Position numbers and translations under genes: made by a program. Shown one piece after another: positions 1 through 7,830 of a DNA stretch of 64,000 nucleotides. The notes under the pieces are model-generated. The model did not search any database and was not told the DNA's origin. It saw only the letters and a program-made list of their open reading frames with translations. Source of the DNA: UBA6019 sp035535055. Lineage in GTDB: Bacteria; Chloroflexota; Dormibacteria; Dormibacterales; Dormibacteraceae. The stretch lies in the NCBI GenBank assembly GCA_035535055.1, contig DATLQT010000100.1, positions 1 through 64,000 of the forward strand, read 5' to 3'. Within the stretch, counting starts at the first letter, position 1. Each line of letters starts with the position of its first letter.

Positions 1-197
1 CGTGGGACCGCCACTCCACGGTCGGCCAGGTAGGAAGCCCACGCCTTGGCGTGGCGCCTCTCGTCCGCGGCCAACTGCTCGAGCTGCTTCTTGGTGGCCG
101 GGCTGCGCGCAACCCCCGCCAGGCGCGCGTAGAGGTCGGCCATTCGCACCTCGCGCTCCCAGTTGCCCCGCATCTCGGGTGATTCGAGGACCTTCAT
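1..197 (-). CDS. Ferritin-like (rubrerythrin/VIT-type) domain protein, 3' truncated by the window
   Basis: Only the first 65 or so residues lie in the window. They are helical and carry E14/E16 in helix 1 and an ExxH motif (E46-H49, ADERRHAKAW), the di-iron ligand pattern of ferritin-like four-helix proteins and of the cytosolic domain of VIT1/CCC1-type transporters. The ATG overlaps the rfbD stop as ATGA, so it is probably translated together with rfbD. The missing C-terminus would show whether a membrane transporter domain follows. Family assignment is moderate and the exact function unknown. Confidence 0.6.
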   Translation of the reverse strand, partial: MKVLESPEMRGNWEREVRMADLYARLAGVARSPATKKQLEQLAADERRHAKAWASYLADRGVAVP

Positions 198-1039
198 GTC
201 CCGCTGCCCGAACGAACGGTCCAATAGGCTGCCAGGCCCTCCCGCCACCCCGGCAGCGGCGCCGTGCGAATCGAGGCGAGGCAGCCATTGCGCGGCCGCG
301 CGGCGCCTTCGGGTGAGGTTGCGATGGCAGCCAGCGGCGCAGTCACGCCGGCCAGTCGGAGGATCTCGGAAGCGAACTCGTGGAACGAGCAACAGCCCTC
401 GGCCACCAGGTGCAGCAACCCGCTGAGTCCCTCTTCCGCGGCCGCGATGGTGGCCTCGGCGAGATGGCCCGTGTAAGTTGGGTTCAGGCGCTGGTCCGCC
501 ACCACCGCAAGGGGTTGACCGGCCTCGGCCCGGTCGAGCAGCCGGTCTGGAAAGCTGCCGCCCTTGACCGCCGATCCGCCTGGTCCGAAGAGTCCCGAGC
601 TTCGAACGACCAAGGCGTCCGGCAGTTCATGGAGAACCTGGATCTCGCCCTCGCGCTTGGAACGCGCGTAGGCGCTGGTCGGGCGCGGCTCGTCGGCCTC
701 GGTGTACGGAGCAGACGCAACCCCGTCAAATACGTAGTTGGTGGAAAAGTGGATCAGCCTCGATTTTTCGAGGCGGCACGCCCGGGCGAGGGTCCCGGCG
801 CCGAAGGCGTTCACCTTCATCGCGACGTCGGGTTCTTGCTCGGCTCGATCCACCGCGTTGTAGGCGGCGCAGTTGAAGACCGTCGTCGCCCCGGTTCGAG
901 CAATCGCCTCGCGGAGAGGATAGAGATCGGTAACCGACAGCTCGTCCCTACCCGGCGCGTAGGCTCCCGGAAGCAGCCGCGACAATTCGCGACCCAGCTG
1001 GCCTTGGCCGCCGGTGATCAGGTACCTCGCCTCGGTCAT
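194..1039 (-). CDS. rfbD: dTDP-4-dehydrorhamnose reductase
   Basis: A 281-residue extended SDR protein of normal length for RmlD. It has an N-terminal Rossmann motif (GGQGQLG, residues 10-16), the conserved NCAAYNAVDRAE segment, STNYVFDG in place of the usual STDYVFDG, and the catalytic YxxxK (YARSK, about residue 129). It makes dTDP-L-rhamnose from the 4-keto sugar using NAD(P)H, for cell-wall or surface polysaccharide. The other rml genes are not in the window. The gene is coupled to the downstream ferritin-like gene by a 4-base overlap, an odd partner for a sugar-nucleotide enzyme. Confidence 0.88.
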   Translation of the reverse strand: MTEARYLITGGQGQLGRELSRLLPGAYAPGRDELSVTDLYPLREAIARTGATTVFNCAAYNAVDRAEQEPDVAMKVNAFGAGTLARACRLEKSRLIHFSTNYVFDGVASAPYTEADEPRPTSAYARSKREGEIQVLHELPDALVVRSSGLFGPGGSAVKGGSFPDRLLDRAEAGQPLAVVADQRLNPTYTGHLAEATIAAAEEGLSGLLHLVAEGCCSFHEFASEILRLAGVTAPLAAIATSPEGAARPRNGCLASIRTAPLPGWREGLAAYWTVRSGSGT

Positions 1040-1131
1040 GGAGGCTCCATGCTTTCACAGTCGATCTGGAACTCCCCCGGGGATGCGGGCCAGGCGCCCG
1101 CCGGCGCCGGTCGGCGCGGACCGAAAGTCGC

Positions 1132-1308
1132 TCAGGCGTCGTGCTGCGAGCGGAGCCTGTCCAGGCGGTCACGCTTGAGCTCCAGCGCCCGCCGTAGGGC
1201 GGTTTGAAGCGCTCCGTCGTTCATCGGGACGACTCGGAGCCGCGCCTCTAGTTCGCGGACCTCGACCTCGGCGCGGGTGAGTTCGAGGTCGATTGTGTGC
1301 TTAGCCAT
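1132..1308 (-). CDS. Small charged helical protein, 58 aa
   Basis: A short gene beginning MAKHTIDLEL and ending SQHDA. The ATG is preceded by AAGGA at good spacing (about 8 bases). The protein is almost entirely heptad-like, rich in E, R and L (AEVEVRELEARL, ALELKRDRLDRL), so a short coiled coil is likely. I recognise no family. It lies alone between dnaJ and rfbD, on the same strand. Codon use (GC-rich third positions) is like its neighbours, which with the ribosome binding site supports a real gene. Confidence 0.55.
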   Translation of the reverse strand: MAKHTIDLELTRAEVEVRELEARLRVVPMNDGALQTALRRALELKRDRLDRLRSQHDA

Positions 1309-1417
1309 GGTTGATCCTTCGATTCGGGAGAACCCGGTGAGCGGCGAGTTTGTTTCGCCAGCGCACGAATCAGTCTAAGTCATCCCGGGCCCCGGATTCC
1401 CTCCGGGCGGACGGGCG

Positions 1418-2533
1418 TCAATCCAGGCTGATAGCCTGCCGCAGCTTCTCAAAGAAGCCCTTCGCGATCTTCTCCGGCTTGCCGGTCAGACCGCCGATCT
1501 GCTTCAGGTGGTCCTTCTGCTGGGAGTTAAGGTCCTTTGGAACGACGACCTGGACGACAACGTACTGGTCGCCGCGACGACCGGTCCGGACATGCGGAAT
1601 CCCTTTCCCCGAGAGCCGGAAGGTCTGTCCATATTGGGTGCCGGGAGGAATCGAGACCTGCACCGGCCCCTCGACGGTCGGCACCTCGATGTGGTCGCCA
1701 AGGGCAGCCTGGACCATGTTGACCTTGAGCTCGTAGACCACGTCCTGGTCGCGGCGGCTCAGGTGAGGGTGTGGCTTCACGCGCACGACCACGTACAGAT
1801 CGCCCGGGGGTCCGCCGCGCACTCCCGCCTCGCCCTCGCCCGTCAACCGGATCTGCGACCCGGTGTCCACCCCGGCGGGAATCCGGAGGTTAAGGCGCTT
1901 TGTTCGCTCGACCCGACCCTGCCCGCGGCATCCAGAGCAGGGCTGCCTGACGATGCGGCCCTGTCCCTGACAGGCTGGGCAGCTCACAACGTTGACCACC
2001 TGTCCAAATATCGACTGCGCGCTGCGGCGCACCTGCCCGCTCCCGCCGCAGGTGGAGCAGGTCTCGACCTGGGTGCCCGGCTCGGCGCCGTTCCCAGAGC
2101 ATTTCTCGCAGATGACCAGACGAGGAACCTCGATCTCCCGCTCGGCCCCGAGGTAGGCCTCCTCGAAGTCGATGGTCAGGTCGTATCGAAGATCGGATCC
2201 GCGGAGGTTGCGCGCCTGTCCCCGTCCCGAGAACCCCCCACCGAAGAAGGCGTCGAAGATGTCCCCGAAACCGAACCCATCGAACCCCTCCGCCCCGCCC
2301 GCGGCGTTGACGCCGGCGTGCCCGAACATGTCGTAGGAGCGACGCCGATCAGGGTCCGAGAGCACCTGATAGGCCTCTGCCGCCTCCTTGAAAAGGCGCT
2401 CGGCCTCGGCGTTGTCCGGGTTCCGATCCGGGTGGAGCTCCATCGCCAGCTTGCGGAACGTCCGCTTCAGCTCCTCTGGGGGGCAGTCCCGGGCTACCCC
2501 CAGGACCTGGTAGTAATCCCTCTTAACCGCCAA
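1418..2533 (-). CDS. dnaJ: Chaperone protein DnaJ
   Basis: Full-length type I DnaJ, 371 residues: J domain with HPD at residues 34-36, Gly/Phe-rich linker around 75-110, four CxxCxGxG zinc motifs (CEKCSGNG, CSTCGGSG, CPACQGQG, CSGCRGQG), then the C-terminal substrate-binding domains. It stimulates DnaK ATPase and delivers unfolded clients. It starts 11 bases inside the end of grpE, so it is translated as part of the hrcA-grpE-dnaJ unit and probably repressed by HrcA. dnaK, its obligate partner, is not beside it. Confidence 0.97.
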   Translation of the reverse strand: MAVKRDYYQVLGVARDCPPEELKRTFRKLAMELHPDRNPDNAEAERLFKEAAEAYQVLSDPDRRRSYDMFGHAGVNAAGGAEGFDGFGFGDIFDAFFGGGFSGRGQARNLRGSDLRYDLTIDFEEAYLGAEREIEVPRLVICEKCSGNGAEPGTQVETCSTCGGSGQVRRSAQSIFGQVVNVVSCPACQGQGRIVRQPCSGCRGQGRVERTKRLNLRIPAGVDTGSQIRLTGEGEAGVRGGPPGDLYVVVRVKPHPHLSRRDQDVVYELKVNMVQAALGDHIEVPTVEGPVQVSIPPGTQYGQTFRLSGKGIPHVRTGRRGDQYVVVQVVVPKDLNSQQKDHLKQIGGLTGKPEKIAKGFFEKLRQAISLD

Positions 2534-3002
2534 CTGGGCGCGCCACTCTGACCAGGGCCGGACGGACGACGCGGTCGTTCAGCCGGTACCCGCGCCGCAC
2601 CTCGGTCACCACGGTGTCCTCGGGGTGTTCGCTGGACTCCTCGTGTCCGATCGCTTCATGCAGGCTCGGGTCGAAAGGCTGGCCGACGGCTTCGATCGGT
2701 TGAACTCCCTGGGCGGCCAGGAGTTCCTCCAACTGCTGGAGGCTCAACTTCAGGCCCTTCACCCAAGCATCGCCGGCCGATTCGGGAGTGGACTCGAGTA
2801 CCCGATGGAAGTTATCGACGACGGGGAGAAGCTTACCGATCAGCTCGGCATTGGCCGAACGAACCAGGTCGGACTGCTCCTGGCGCGCCCGCTTCTTGTA
2901 GTTGTCGAAGTCCGCCGCGAGCCGTAGATAACGGTTCGAGGCCTCCTCGGCCTCTGCCTCCAACTGCTCGATCTTGGATCGCAGGCTTGCTGTGGTGGTC
3001 AT
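2523..3002 (-). CDS. grpE: GrpE nucleotide-exchange factor
   Basis: A 159-residue protein with the N-terminal long coiled-coil helix (SLRSKIEQLEAEAEEASNRY), the signature LRLAADFDNYKKRA, and the C-terminal beta domain ending in the conserved YRLNDRVVRPALVRVA region. It releases ADP from DnaK. It lacks the long acidic N-terminal extension of some GrpE proteins. It sits 62 bases downstream of hrcA and overlaps dnaJ, in an operon governed by the CIRCE element. Confidence 0.96.
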   Translation of the reverse strand: MTTTASLRSKIEQLEAEAEEASNRYLRLAADFDNYKKRARQEQSDLVRSANAELIGKLLPVVDNFHRVLESTPESAGDAWVKGLKLSLQQLEELLAAQGVQPIEAVGQPFDPSLHEAIGHEESSEHPEDTVVTEVRRGYRLNDRVVRPALVRVARPVGG

Positions 3003-3064
3003 GGTTCAGATCTATTCTTACCGGCTTTGGTCGGAAGCTAACCCAAGCCTCGTTCGATATGGAC

Positions 3065-4081
3065 TCAGGCCGAGATCTCAGCCATCCGCTCGCTTGCCGC
3101 GCGGGCCACCGCCCCGAGCCGGCCGACGATCTGGGCGTACTGCATGCGGGTCGGGCCCACGACCCCCAGGGTGCCCTTTAGCCGCCCCGAAGGCCCATAG
3201 GTCGTCAGGGCCACGGTGCATGACCGCAGTTGCTCGGTTCCGTTTTCGGATCCGATCACCACCTGAAGGTCGGATTCCCCGATGAGGTTTCTGAGAAGTC
3301 CGGAAAGATGGCGGCTCTCCTCGAGGATCTCAAGCACCTCCTGGAGCCGGTTGGCATCGCTGAACTCGGGCTGCTTCAGCAGGTTGCGGACGCCGTCGTG
3401 GACCACCAGCGTTTCAGCACCCTGCTCGAACTGGTCGAGCAGGTCATGAATCCGCTGCAGGATGTCGTGCTCGGGGCCGGACGGCAACGTCTCGGTTCGT
3501 TGGGCGATGGCCTCCCGATCCTGGCCAGCGAGGTAGCTGAGGATGCGGGTCGCGAGCTTGCTCAAGCTGTCCTGCTCCATCCCAACGCTCAACTCGAGGA
3601 CCTGCTGGCGAAGGATGTTGCCCTCCATCAGGAGGATCAGCAGAACCGCCTGCGGTTCGAGGGAGACGAGATCGAGGTGCTTTACGCGTCCTCGAGGTCC
3701 GTGCGGCGCCGTCACCACCGAGGCGTTCTGGGTGACCGTCGCGACCACCATCGCCACCTTCTCGACGAAGGCCTGGGCTTCGGCAGGCGCGCTGCGGATC
3801 TGCTCGGAGATGTAACCGCCGACCTTGGGATTGAGCGTTTCGGAATCCATCAAAAAGTCCACGAAATATCGATAGCCGAGGTCGCTGGGGATCCGCCCGG
3901 ACGAAGTGTGCGGCTGGATCAGGTAACCCAGGTCCCCCAGGTTGCTCAATTCGTTGCGGACCGTCGCTGAGCTGAGGTTCAGGAAATACCGACTCACCAG
4001 CGCCTGGGAGCCGACCGGGATCACGCTCTCGGTGAACTCGTGGACGACTGCCTTGAGGATCGCGCTCTTGCGGGGTTCCAT
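3065..4081 (-). CDS. hrcA: Heat-inducible transcription repressor HrcA
   Basis: A 338-residue HrcA. The N-terminal winged helix includes PRKSAILKAVVHEF and the signature SSATVRNELSNLGDLGYL. A GAF-like domain follows with the dimerisation insert (residues about 100-330). I choose the ATG at 4081, preceded by GGAG at 5 bases; a GTG 6 bases further up also fits. The CIRCE operator covers this ribosome binding site, so the protein should repress its own operon. It is followed by grpE and dnaJ but not dnaK. Confidence 0.95.
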   Translation of the reverse strand: MEPRKSAILKAVVHEFTESVIPVGSQALVSRYFLNLSSATVRNELSNLGDLGYLIQPHTSSGRIPSDLGYRYFVDFLMDSETLNPKVGGYISEQIRSAPAEAQAFVEKVAMVVATVTQNASVVTAPHGPRGRVKHLDLVSLEPQAVLLILLMEGNILRQQVLELSVGMEQDSLSKLATRILSYLAGQDREAIAQRTETLPSGPEHDILQRIHDLLDQFEQGAETLVVHDGVRNLLKQPEFSDANRLQEVLEILEESRHLSGLLRNLIGESDLQVVIGSENGTEQLRSCTVALTTYGPSGRLKGTLGVVGPTRMQYAQIVGRLGAVARAASERMAEISA

Positions 4082-4107
4082 TAGCACTCCGAGGTCCTGA
4101 GTGCCAA
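4081..4107 (-). promoter_or_regulatory. CIRCE operator (HrcA binding site)
   Basis: TTAGCACTC, 9 bases, GAGTGCCAA: 8 of 9 arm positions pair, matching the CIRCE consensus TTAGCACTC-N9-GAGTGCTAA. It overlaps the hrcA ribosome binding site and touches its ATG. A -10-like TAGGAT abuts its upstream arm on the minus strand, so transcription would begin inside the operator. Confidence 0.95.
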
Positions 4108-4128
4108 TCCTAGCTAGGAATCAGCCTT

Positions 4129-5280
4129 TTAGAGCACTTCGAGGGCGATCTGGTTGTGAAGATCGAGTCCCCGCCTAGTCGGCAGGACGCGCTCCCCATC
4201 CGTTTCTATTAAACCGGCGGCCTCCAGCCGGGAGAGCTCCTCCGCGAATCCGTCCGGTGCCACGACTCCGGCTGTCGTTCGCAGCCCGAGCAGCAGTCGC
4301 TCGGCGGCCGCGAGCCGGGGAGTCAGCGTCTCGCCATCCTCCACGAAGTCCGCCTTTGAGATGTAGTCCTGCGGCCGCGACCAGTTCCACCAGCGCTGCG
4401 ACGAATCGCCGGACCGCGAGTACGAGTGCGCCCCACACCCAGCGCCGTAGACCGGCCGGCATGACCAGTAGGACTGGTTGTGGAGTGACTCTAGTCCGGG
4501 CCGGCTCCAGCTCGACACCTCGTAGCGCCGGTAGCCCGCGCCAGTGAGCTCGGACTGGCACCGCTCCAAGAACGCCCACTGGGTGTCGGGATCGACGGCG
4601 GGGAGCCGACCCTCGGTCCGCCGCCGATGAAGGGGCGTCCCCTCCTCGATCGTGAGGCAGTAACACGACAGGTGCTCCGGTCCGAGGTCGATCGCCTGGC
4701 GCAAGGTGTCCTGCCAGGACTCCACCTTCTGGAAGGGCACCGCGTAGATCAAATCGATGCTGAGATTCGTAAACCCGGCCTCGCGTGCCTGGCGCACAGC
4801 TCGCCGGGCCTGCGACCCGTCGGTTCTCCGCTCGAGCACGGCGAGGGCTCGCGGGTCGAATCCCTGGACGCCGATGCTGAGCCGGTTGACGCCGGCGCGC
4901 CGCCAGGCCGACAGCTTGGCGGAGTCGGTTGACGCCGGGTTTGCCTCCAGGGTGATCTCGGCGTCGGGGCTCAGATCGAACCCACCGCGAATCAGCTCGA
5001 GGATGCGGTCGATCGACTCCGCCGGGAGCAGGCTCGGGGTGCCGCCACCGAAGTAGACGGTGGACAAGGGACCGAAGGGAAGCCGTCGCGCGGCCGAGCC
5101 AAGCTCCCGCTCCAGCGCAGCCACGTAAGGCTCCATCAGGCCATCGAGGCGGGCATAGGCGTTGAAGTCGCAGTAGCCGCACTTGTGCCGGCAAAAAGGT
5201 ATGTGGAGGTACAGGTGCCGAAAAGGCTGCATGTTAAGAACGTCGATCGTGGGGCCGATCGCCACCGAATGTGAGCTCAC
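4129..5280 (-). CDS. hemW: HemW-type radical SAM protein (coproporphyrinogen oxidase-like)
   Basis: A 383-residue radical SAM protein with the 4Fe-4S motif C30-xxx-C34-xx-C37 (FCRHKCGYCDFNAY), the glycine-rich YFGGGTPSLLP, SIGVQGFD, and a HemN-type C-terminal domain. HemW proteins act in heme insertion or trafficking, and many are misnamed HemN. The single-copy CxxxCxxC and short N-terminus favour HemW. The GTG start overlaps the stop of the peptidase gene upstream (GTGA); an internal ATG at 5232 gives a more typical N-terminus. It ends 22 bases before the CIRCE element. Confidence 0.9.
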   Translation of the reverse strand: MSSHSVAIGPTIDVLNMQPFRHLYLHIPFCRHKCGYCDFNAYARLDGLMEPYVAALERELGSAARRLPFGPLSTVYFGGGTPSLLPAESIDRILELIRGGFDLSPDAEITLEANPASTDSAKLSAWRRAGVNRLSIGVQGFDPRALAVLERRTDGSQARRAVRQAREAGFTNLSIDLIYAVPFQKVESWQDTLRQAIDLGPEHLSCYCLTIEEGTPLHRRRTEGRLPAVDPDTQWAFLERCQSELTGAGYRRYEVSSWSRPGLESLHNQSYWSCRPVYGAGCGAHSYSRSGDSSQRWWNWSRPQDYISKADFVEDGETLTPRLAAAERLLLGLRTTAGVVAPDGFAEELSRLEAAGLIETDGERVLPTRRGLDLHNQIALEVL

Positions 5281-6974
5281 TCCCGGAGCTTGTCGAGCTC
5301 GCCCTCGACCAGGTCGACAAGCTCGCCGATGGTCCCCGCGTCAAAGGCGAGCTTGATGCCGGCGGCCTGGTAGAGCTCAGGTAAGGGACGGGTGGCCCCG
5401 AGGCCGAGCGCACGCCGGTAGGCCGCGACGGCCTCTTCCTGGTCATGCAGCGCGTTCCGCCAGACCTGGAGCGCCCCCAGCTGGGCGATGCCATATTCGA
5501 TGTAGTAGAAGGGAACCTCGAAGATGTGCAGCTGCTGGTACCAGCGGGCGACCCACTCGGCCGTCAGCCCGGAGTAGTCGACGCCGGGCTCGAAGCGCCT
5601 CCGAAGGGCGAGCCACGAGGCGTCGCGTGCAGCCGCGTCCCCACCGCTGGCGTCCGTGTAGATCCAGTGCTGGAACGCGTCCACGGTCGCGCAATGAGGA
5701 AAGAAGGTGAGAATGCCCTCGAGGTGGTCGATACGGGCCCGCCGGTAATCCTCCTCGCTGTAGAAGCCGCCCTGCTCGCGACTCCAATAAGGGGCTGAGA
5801 GAAGCTCCATCGCCATCGAGCCGACCTCGGCCATCTCCATGCCCGGCCAGCGCTGGCAGAACAGGAGGTCGTTCTCGAACTGTTCGAAGCCATGGAAGCA
5901 ATGGCCGGCCTCGTGGACGAGGGTAATCAGGTCGTCGGCCACACCGGCGGCGTTCATGAAGATGAGCGGGCGCTTGCGCCGTGGGAGGTCGGTCATATAA
6001 CCCCCGGGCGCCTTGCCCTTCCGGCTCTGGAGGTCGAGCAACCCCTCGGACTGCATCGTCTTGAAGTTGGCGCCCAGCTTCGGATCGACCTTCTCGAAGA
6101 CGTTCACAGCGCGCTCGACGAACTCCTCTGTGCTGGCGAACGGTCGCAGCGCGGGCCGCCCCAGTTGGTCGACCCCCAGGTCCCATGGCCGTAGGATCTC
6201 GACCCCCATCTGCTTGCGGCGTCGGTCGAGGATGCGAGCAACGGCGGGCACGACCTTGTCTTCGACCGCCTGGTGGAAGGCGTAGCAGTCTTCCGGGGTG
6301 TAGTCGAAGCGGTGCTTCTCGACGTGCATGTAATCCCGAAAGTTGTCGAACCCCGAGTTGCGCGCAAGCTTTTGACGAAGGCGGTATTGCTCGTCGAACA
6401 AATGAGCCAGCTGGTCGCGAGCCGCGACGTACGGCTGTCGATGCAACCGCCACGCCCTCTCCCTGATCGTACGATCGGGATCGAGCATGAAGGGCCGCAG
6501 CCGGGGCAGCGGAAGCTCCTCGCCCTCCCACTCGGCAGTAAAGGCGCCGACGACCTTCTGGTACTCGGCCCCGAGCTTTTCAACGTCCGCCTTGAGAGGC
6601 ACGCTCTCCTCGCGGAAGATCTCGTTCGTGGTCCGGAAGCGGCGCAGGGATTCCTCGAGGTCGGCGGTCGAGTAGCCGACATCTAAAAGCCGGCGGCTTA
6701 GCCTCACCCGCTGCTCGGCAGCGTTGGGCTCGATCTCGGTCTGGAAGCGGAGGTTGTCCGCCTCCTTAACGGGATCGGCGGTGTCGCAGGTGTAGTCGAA
6801 GTAGGTCTGCTCCCGGGCCTCGGCGAGAAGGTCTTCAAAGCTGGACCAGTCATCCAGCCACTCCTTGGCGTCGGCCAACGTCAGCTCCCGGTAGAACAGG
6901 TCGTTGTAGAAGGGCAGGATCTCGTCCCAGCTGAGCCTGGCGAAATCCTTCGAGGACTCGGGCAGCGCGATCAT
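5277..6974 (-). CDS. M3-family oligoendopeptidase (PepF-like)
   Basis: A 565-residue zinc peptidase of the M3 family. The active-site HExxH is HEAGH (LVHEAGHCFHGFEQ, about residue 350), followed by the downstream glutamate region EMAEVGSMAMELL. It should cleave short peptides in the cytoplasm. The C-terminal Y/H residues of M3 enzymes are represented by FYYIEYGIAQLGALQ. It is coupled by 4-base overlaps to the YbaK-like gene upstream and hemW downstream, so hit, ybaK, this gene and hemW probably form one transcript. Confidence 0.92.
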   Translation of the reverse strand: MIALPESSKDFARLSWDEILPFYNDLFYRELTLADAKEWLDDWSSFEDLLAEAREQTYFDYTCDTADPVKEADNLRFQTEIEPNAAEQRVRLSRRLLDVGYSTADLEESLRRFRTTNEIFREESVPLKADVEKLGAEYQKVVGAFTAEWEGEELPLPRLRPFMLDPDRTIRERAWRLHRQPYVAARDQLAHLFDEQYRLRQKLARNSGFDNFRDYMHVEKHRFDYTPEDCYAFHQAVEDKVVPAVARILDRRRKQMGVEILRPWDLGVDQLGRPALRPFASTEEFVERAVNVFEKVDPKLGANFKTMQSEGLLDLQSRKGKAPGGYMTDLPRRKRPLIFMNAAGVADDLITLVHEAGHCFHGFEQFENDLLFCQRWPGMEMAEVGSMAMELLSAPYWSREQGGFYSEEDYRRARIDHLEGILTFFPHCATVDAFQHWIYTDASGGDAAARDASWLALRRRFEPGVDYSGLTAEWVARWYQQLHIFEVPFYYIEYGIAQLGALQVWRNALHDQEEAVAAYRRALGLGATRPLPELYQAAGIKLAFDAGTIGELVDLVEGELDKLRE

Positions 6975-7480
6975 CCTTCCTCCTGTCGATTCCCCGCCGC
7001 GGATTGATTCTCCAGGCCGTCAACGCTACCCGCAGAGGCGGCCGCGAGGTCGGCCACCTGGCCTCCACTGAGCTCGACCAGCCGCGCCGGCGAGATCGAG
7101 AACACCGAATCTGGGCGCCCGGCGGCCGCCCAAACCACCGTGAACCCGAGCAGCTCGCGGTCGATGTAGACGGGGAGGCGCGAAGCGTGGCCGAAAGGAG
7201 GCACCCCGCCGATCGAGTAACCGGTGGCAGCGCGCGCGGAGTTGGCATCCAGCTTGGCCACCGGACCACCCGCCAGGGCGGCCAGGCGGTTCGGGTCGAG
7301 GCGGTTGGACCCACTGACCAGCGCCACCACCGGCCGGCCGCCGGCCGAGAAGACCAGCGACTTGACGATCTGCCCCAGGGCACAGCCGACGGCCCGCGCG
7401 GCGTCGTCGGCAGTCCGGGTTCCCTCGGGGAACCGCCGAACCTCGAGGCCGGCCAAAAGGTCGGCTAGCCTGGCGGCCAC
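6971..7480 (-). CDS. YbaK/EbsC (ProX-like) aminoacyl-tRNA deacylase
   Basis: A 169-residue protein with the compact YbaK/ProX fold: CALGQIVKSLVF carries the conserved lysine, and VSGSNRLD and GYSIGGVPPFGHA are core motifs. Family members remove mis-charged amino acids from tRNAs, for example Cys from tRNA-Pro. The GTG start lies 16 bases inside the HIT gene, so the two are co-translated, and its end overlaps the peptidase start. Substrate specificity cannot be read from sequence. Confidence 0.87.
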   Translation of the reverse strand: MAARLADLLAGLEVRRFPEGTRTADDAARAVGCALGQIVKSLVFSAGGRPVVALVSGSNRLDPNRLAALAGGPVAKLDANSARAATGYSIGGVPPFGHASRLPVYIDRELLGFTVVWAAAGRPDSVFSISPARLVELSGGQVADLAAASAGSVDGLENQSAAGNRQEEG

Positions 7481-7800
7481 GTCAGCTGGCGCCCGCCGAG
7501 CACGTGGAGGTGGACGTGGTACACGGTCTGACCGGCGTCGGAGCCTTTGTTGAAGACCAGCCGATAGCCGGACTCTCCGATGCCCCTCTCTCGCGCGATC
7601 TCGTGCGCCGTGGCGAAGAGCCTTCCGAGCAGGCGGTGGTCGTCGAGCTCGGCGATGGTCTCGACATGGGCCGTCGGTACCACCAGGAAGTGGACCGGCG
7701 CCTGGGGATTGACGTCGGCGATCGCCACCAGGTCCGGCTCCCGACGCAGCGGCTTGAAGTCCGGATCGGCGATCAACCGGCAGAAGATGCAGTCCGCCAA
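7465..7800 (-). CDS. HIT-family nucleotide hydrolase
   Basis: A 111-residue HIT protein with the N-terminal CIFCRLIAD segment typical of HinT, NKGSDAGQTVYHVHLHVLGG containing the catalytic HxHxH triad, and the normal length. It should hydrolyse purine nucleoside phosphoramidates or related nucleotides. The start is a TTG with only a weak upstream signal. The gene heads a tightly overlapping run (hit, ybaK, M3 peptidase, hemW) just downstream of lepA. Confidence 0.93.
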   Translation of the reverse strand: MADCIFCRLIADPDFKPLRREPDLVAIADVNPQAPVHFLVVPTAHVETIAELDDHRLLGRLFATAHEIARERGIGESGYRLVFNKGSDAGQTVYHVHLHVLGGRQLTWPPG

Positions 7801-7830
7801 CCTATTTACTCAGCCTCCTTGAAACCCGCC

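Noticed and set aside
1380..1417. Possible terminator after dnaJ (CCCGG...CCGGG region)
   Set aside because: The stem is short and imperfect and no T-run follows; ordinary GC-rich sequence could give this.
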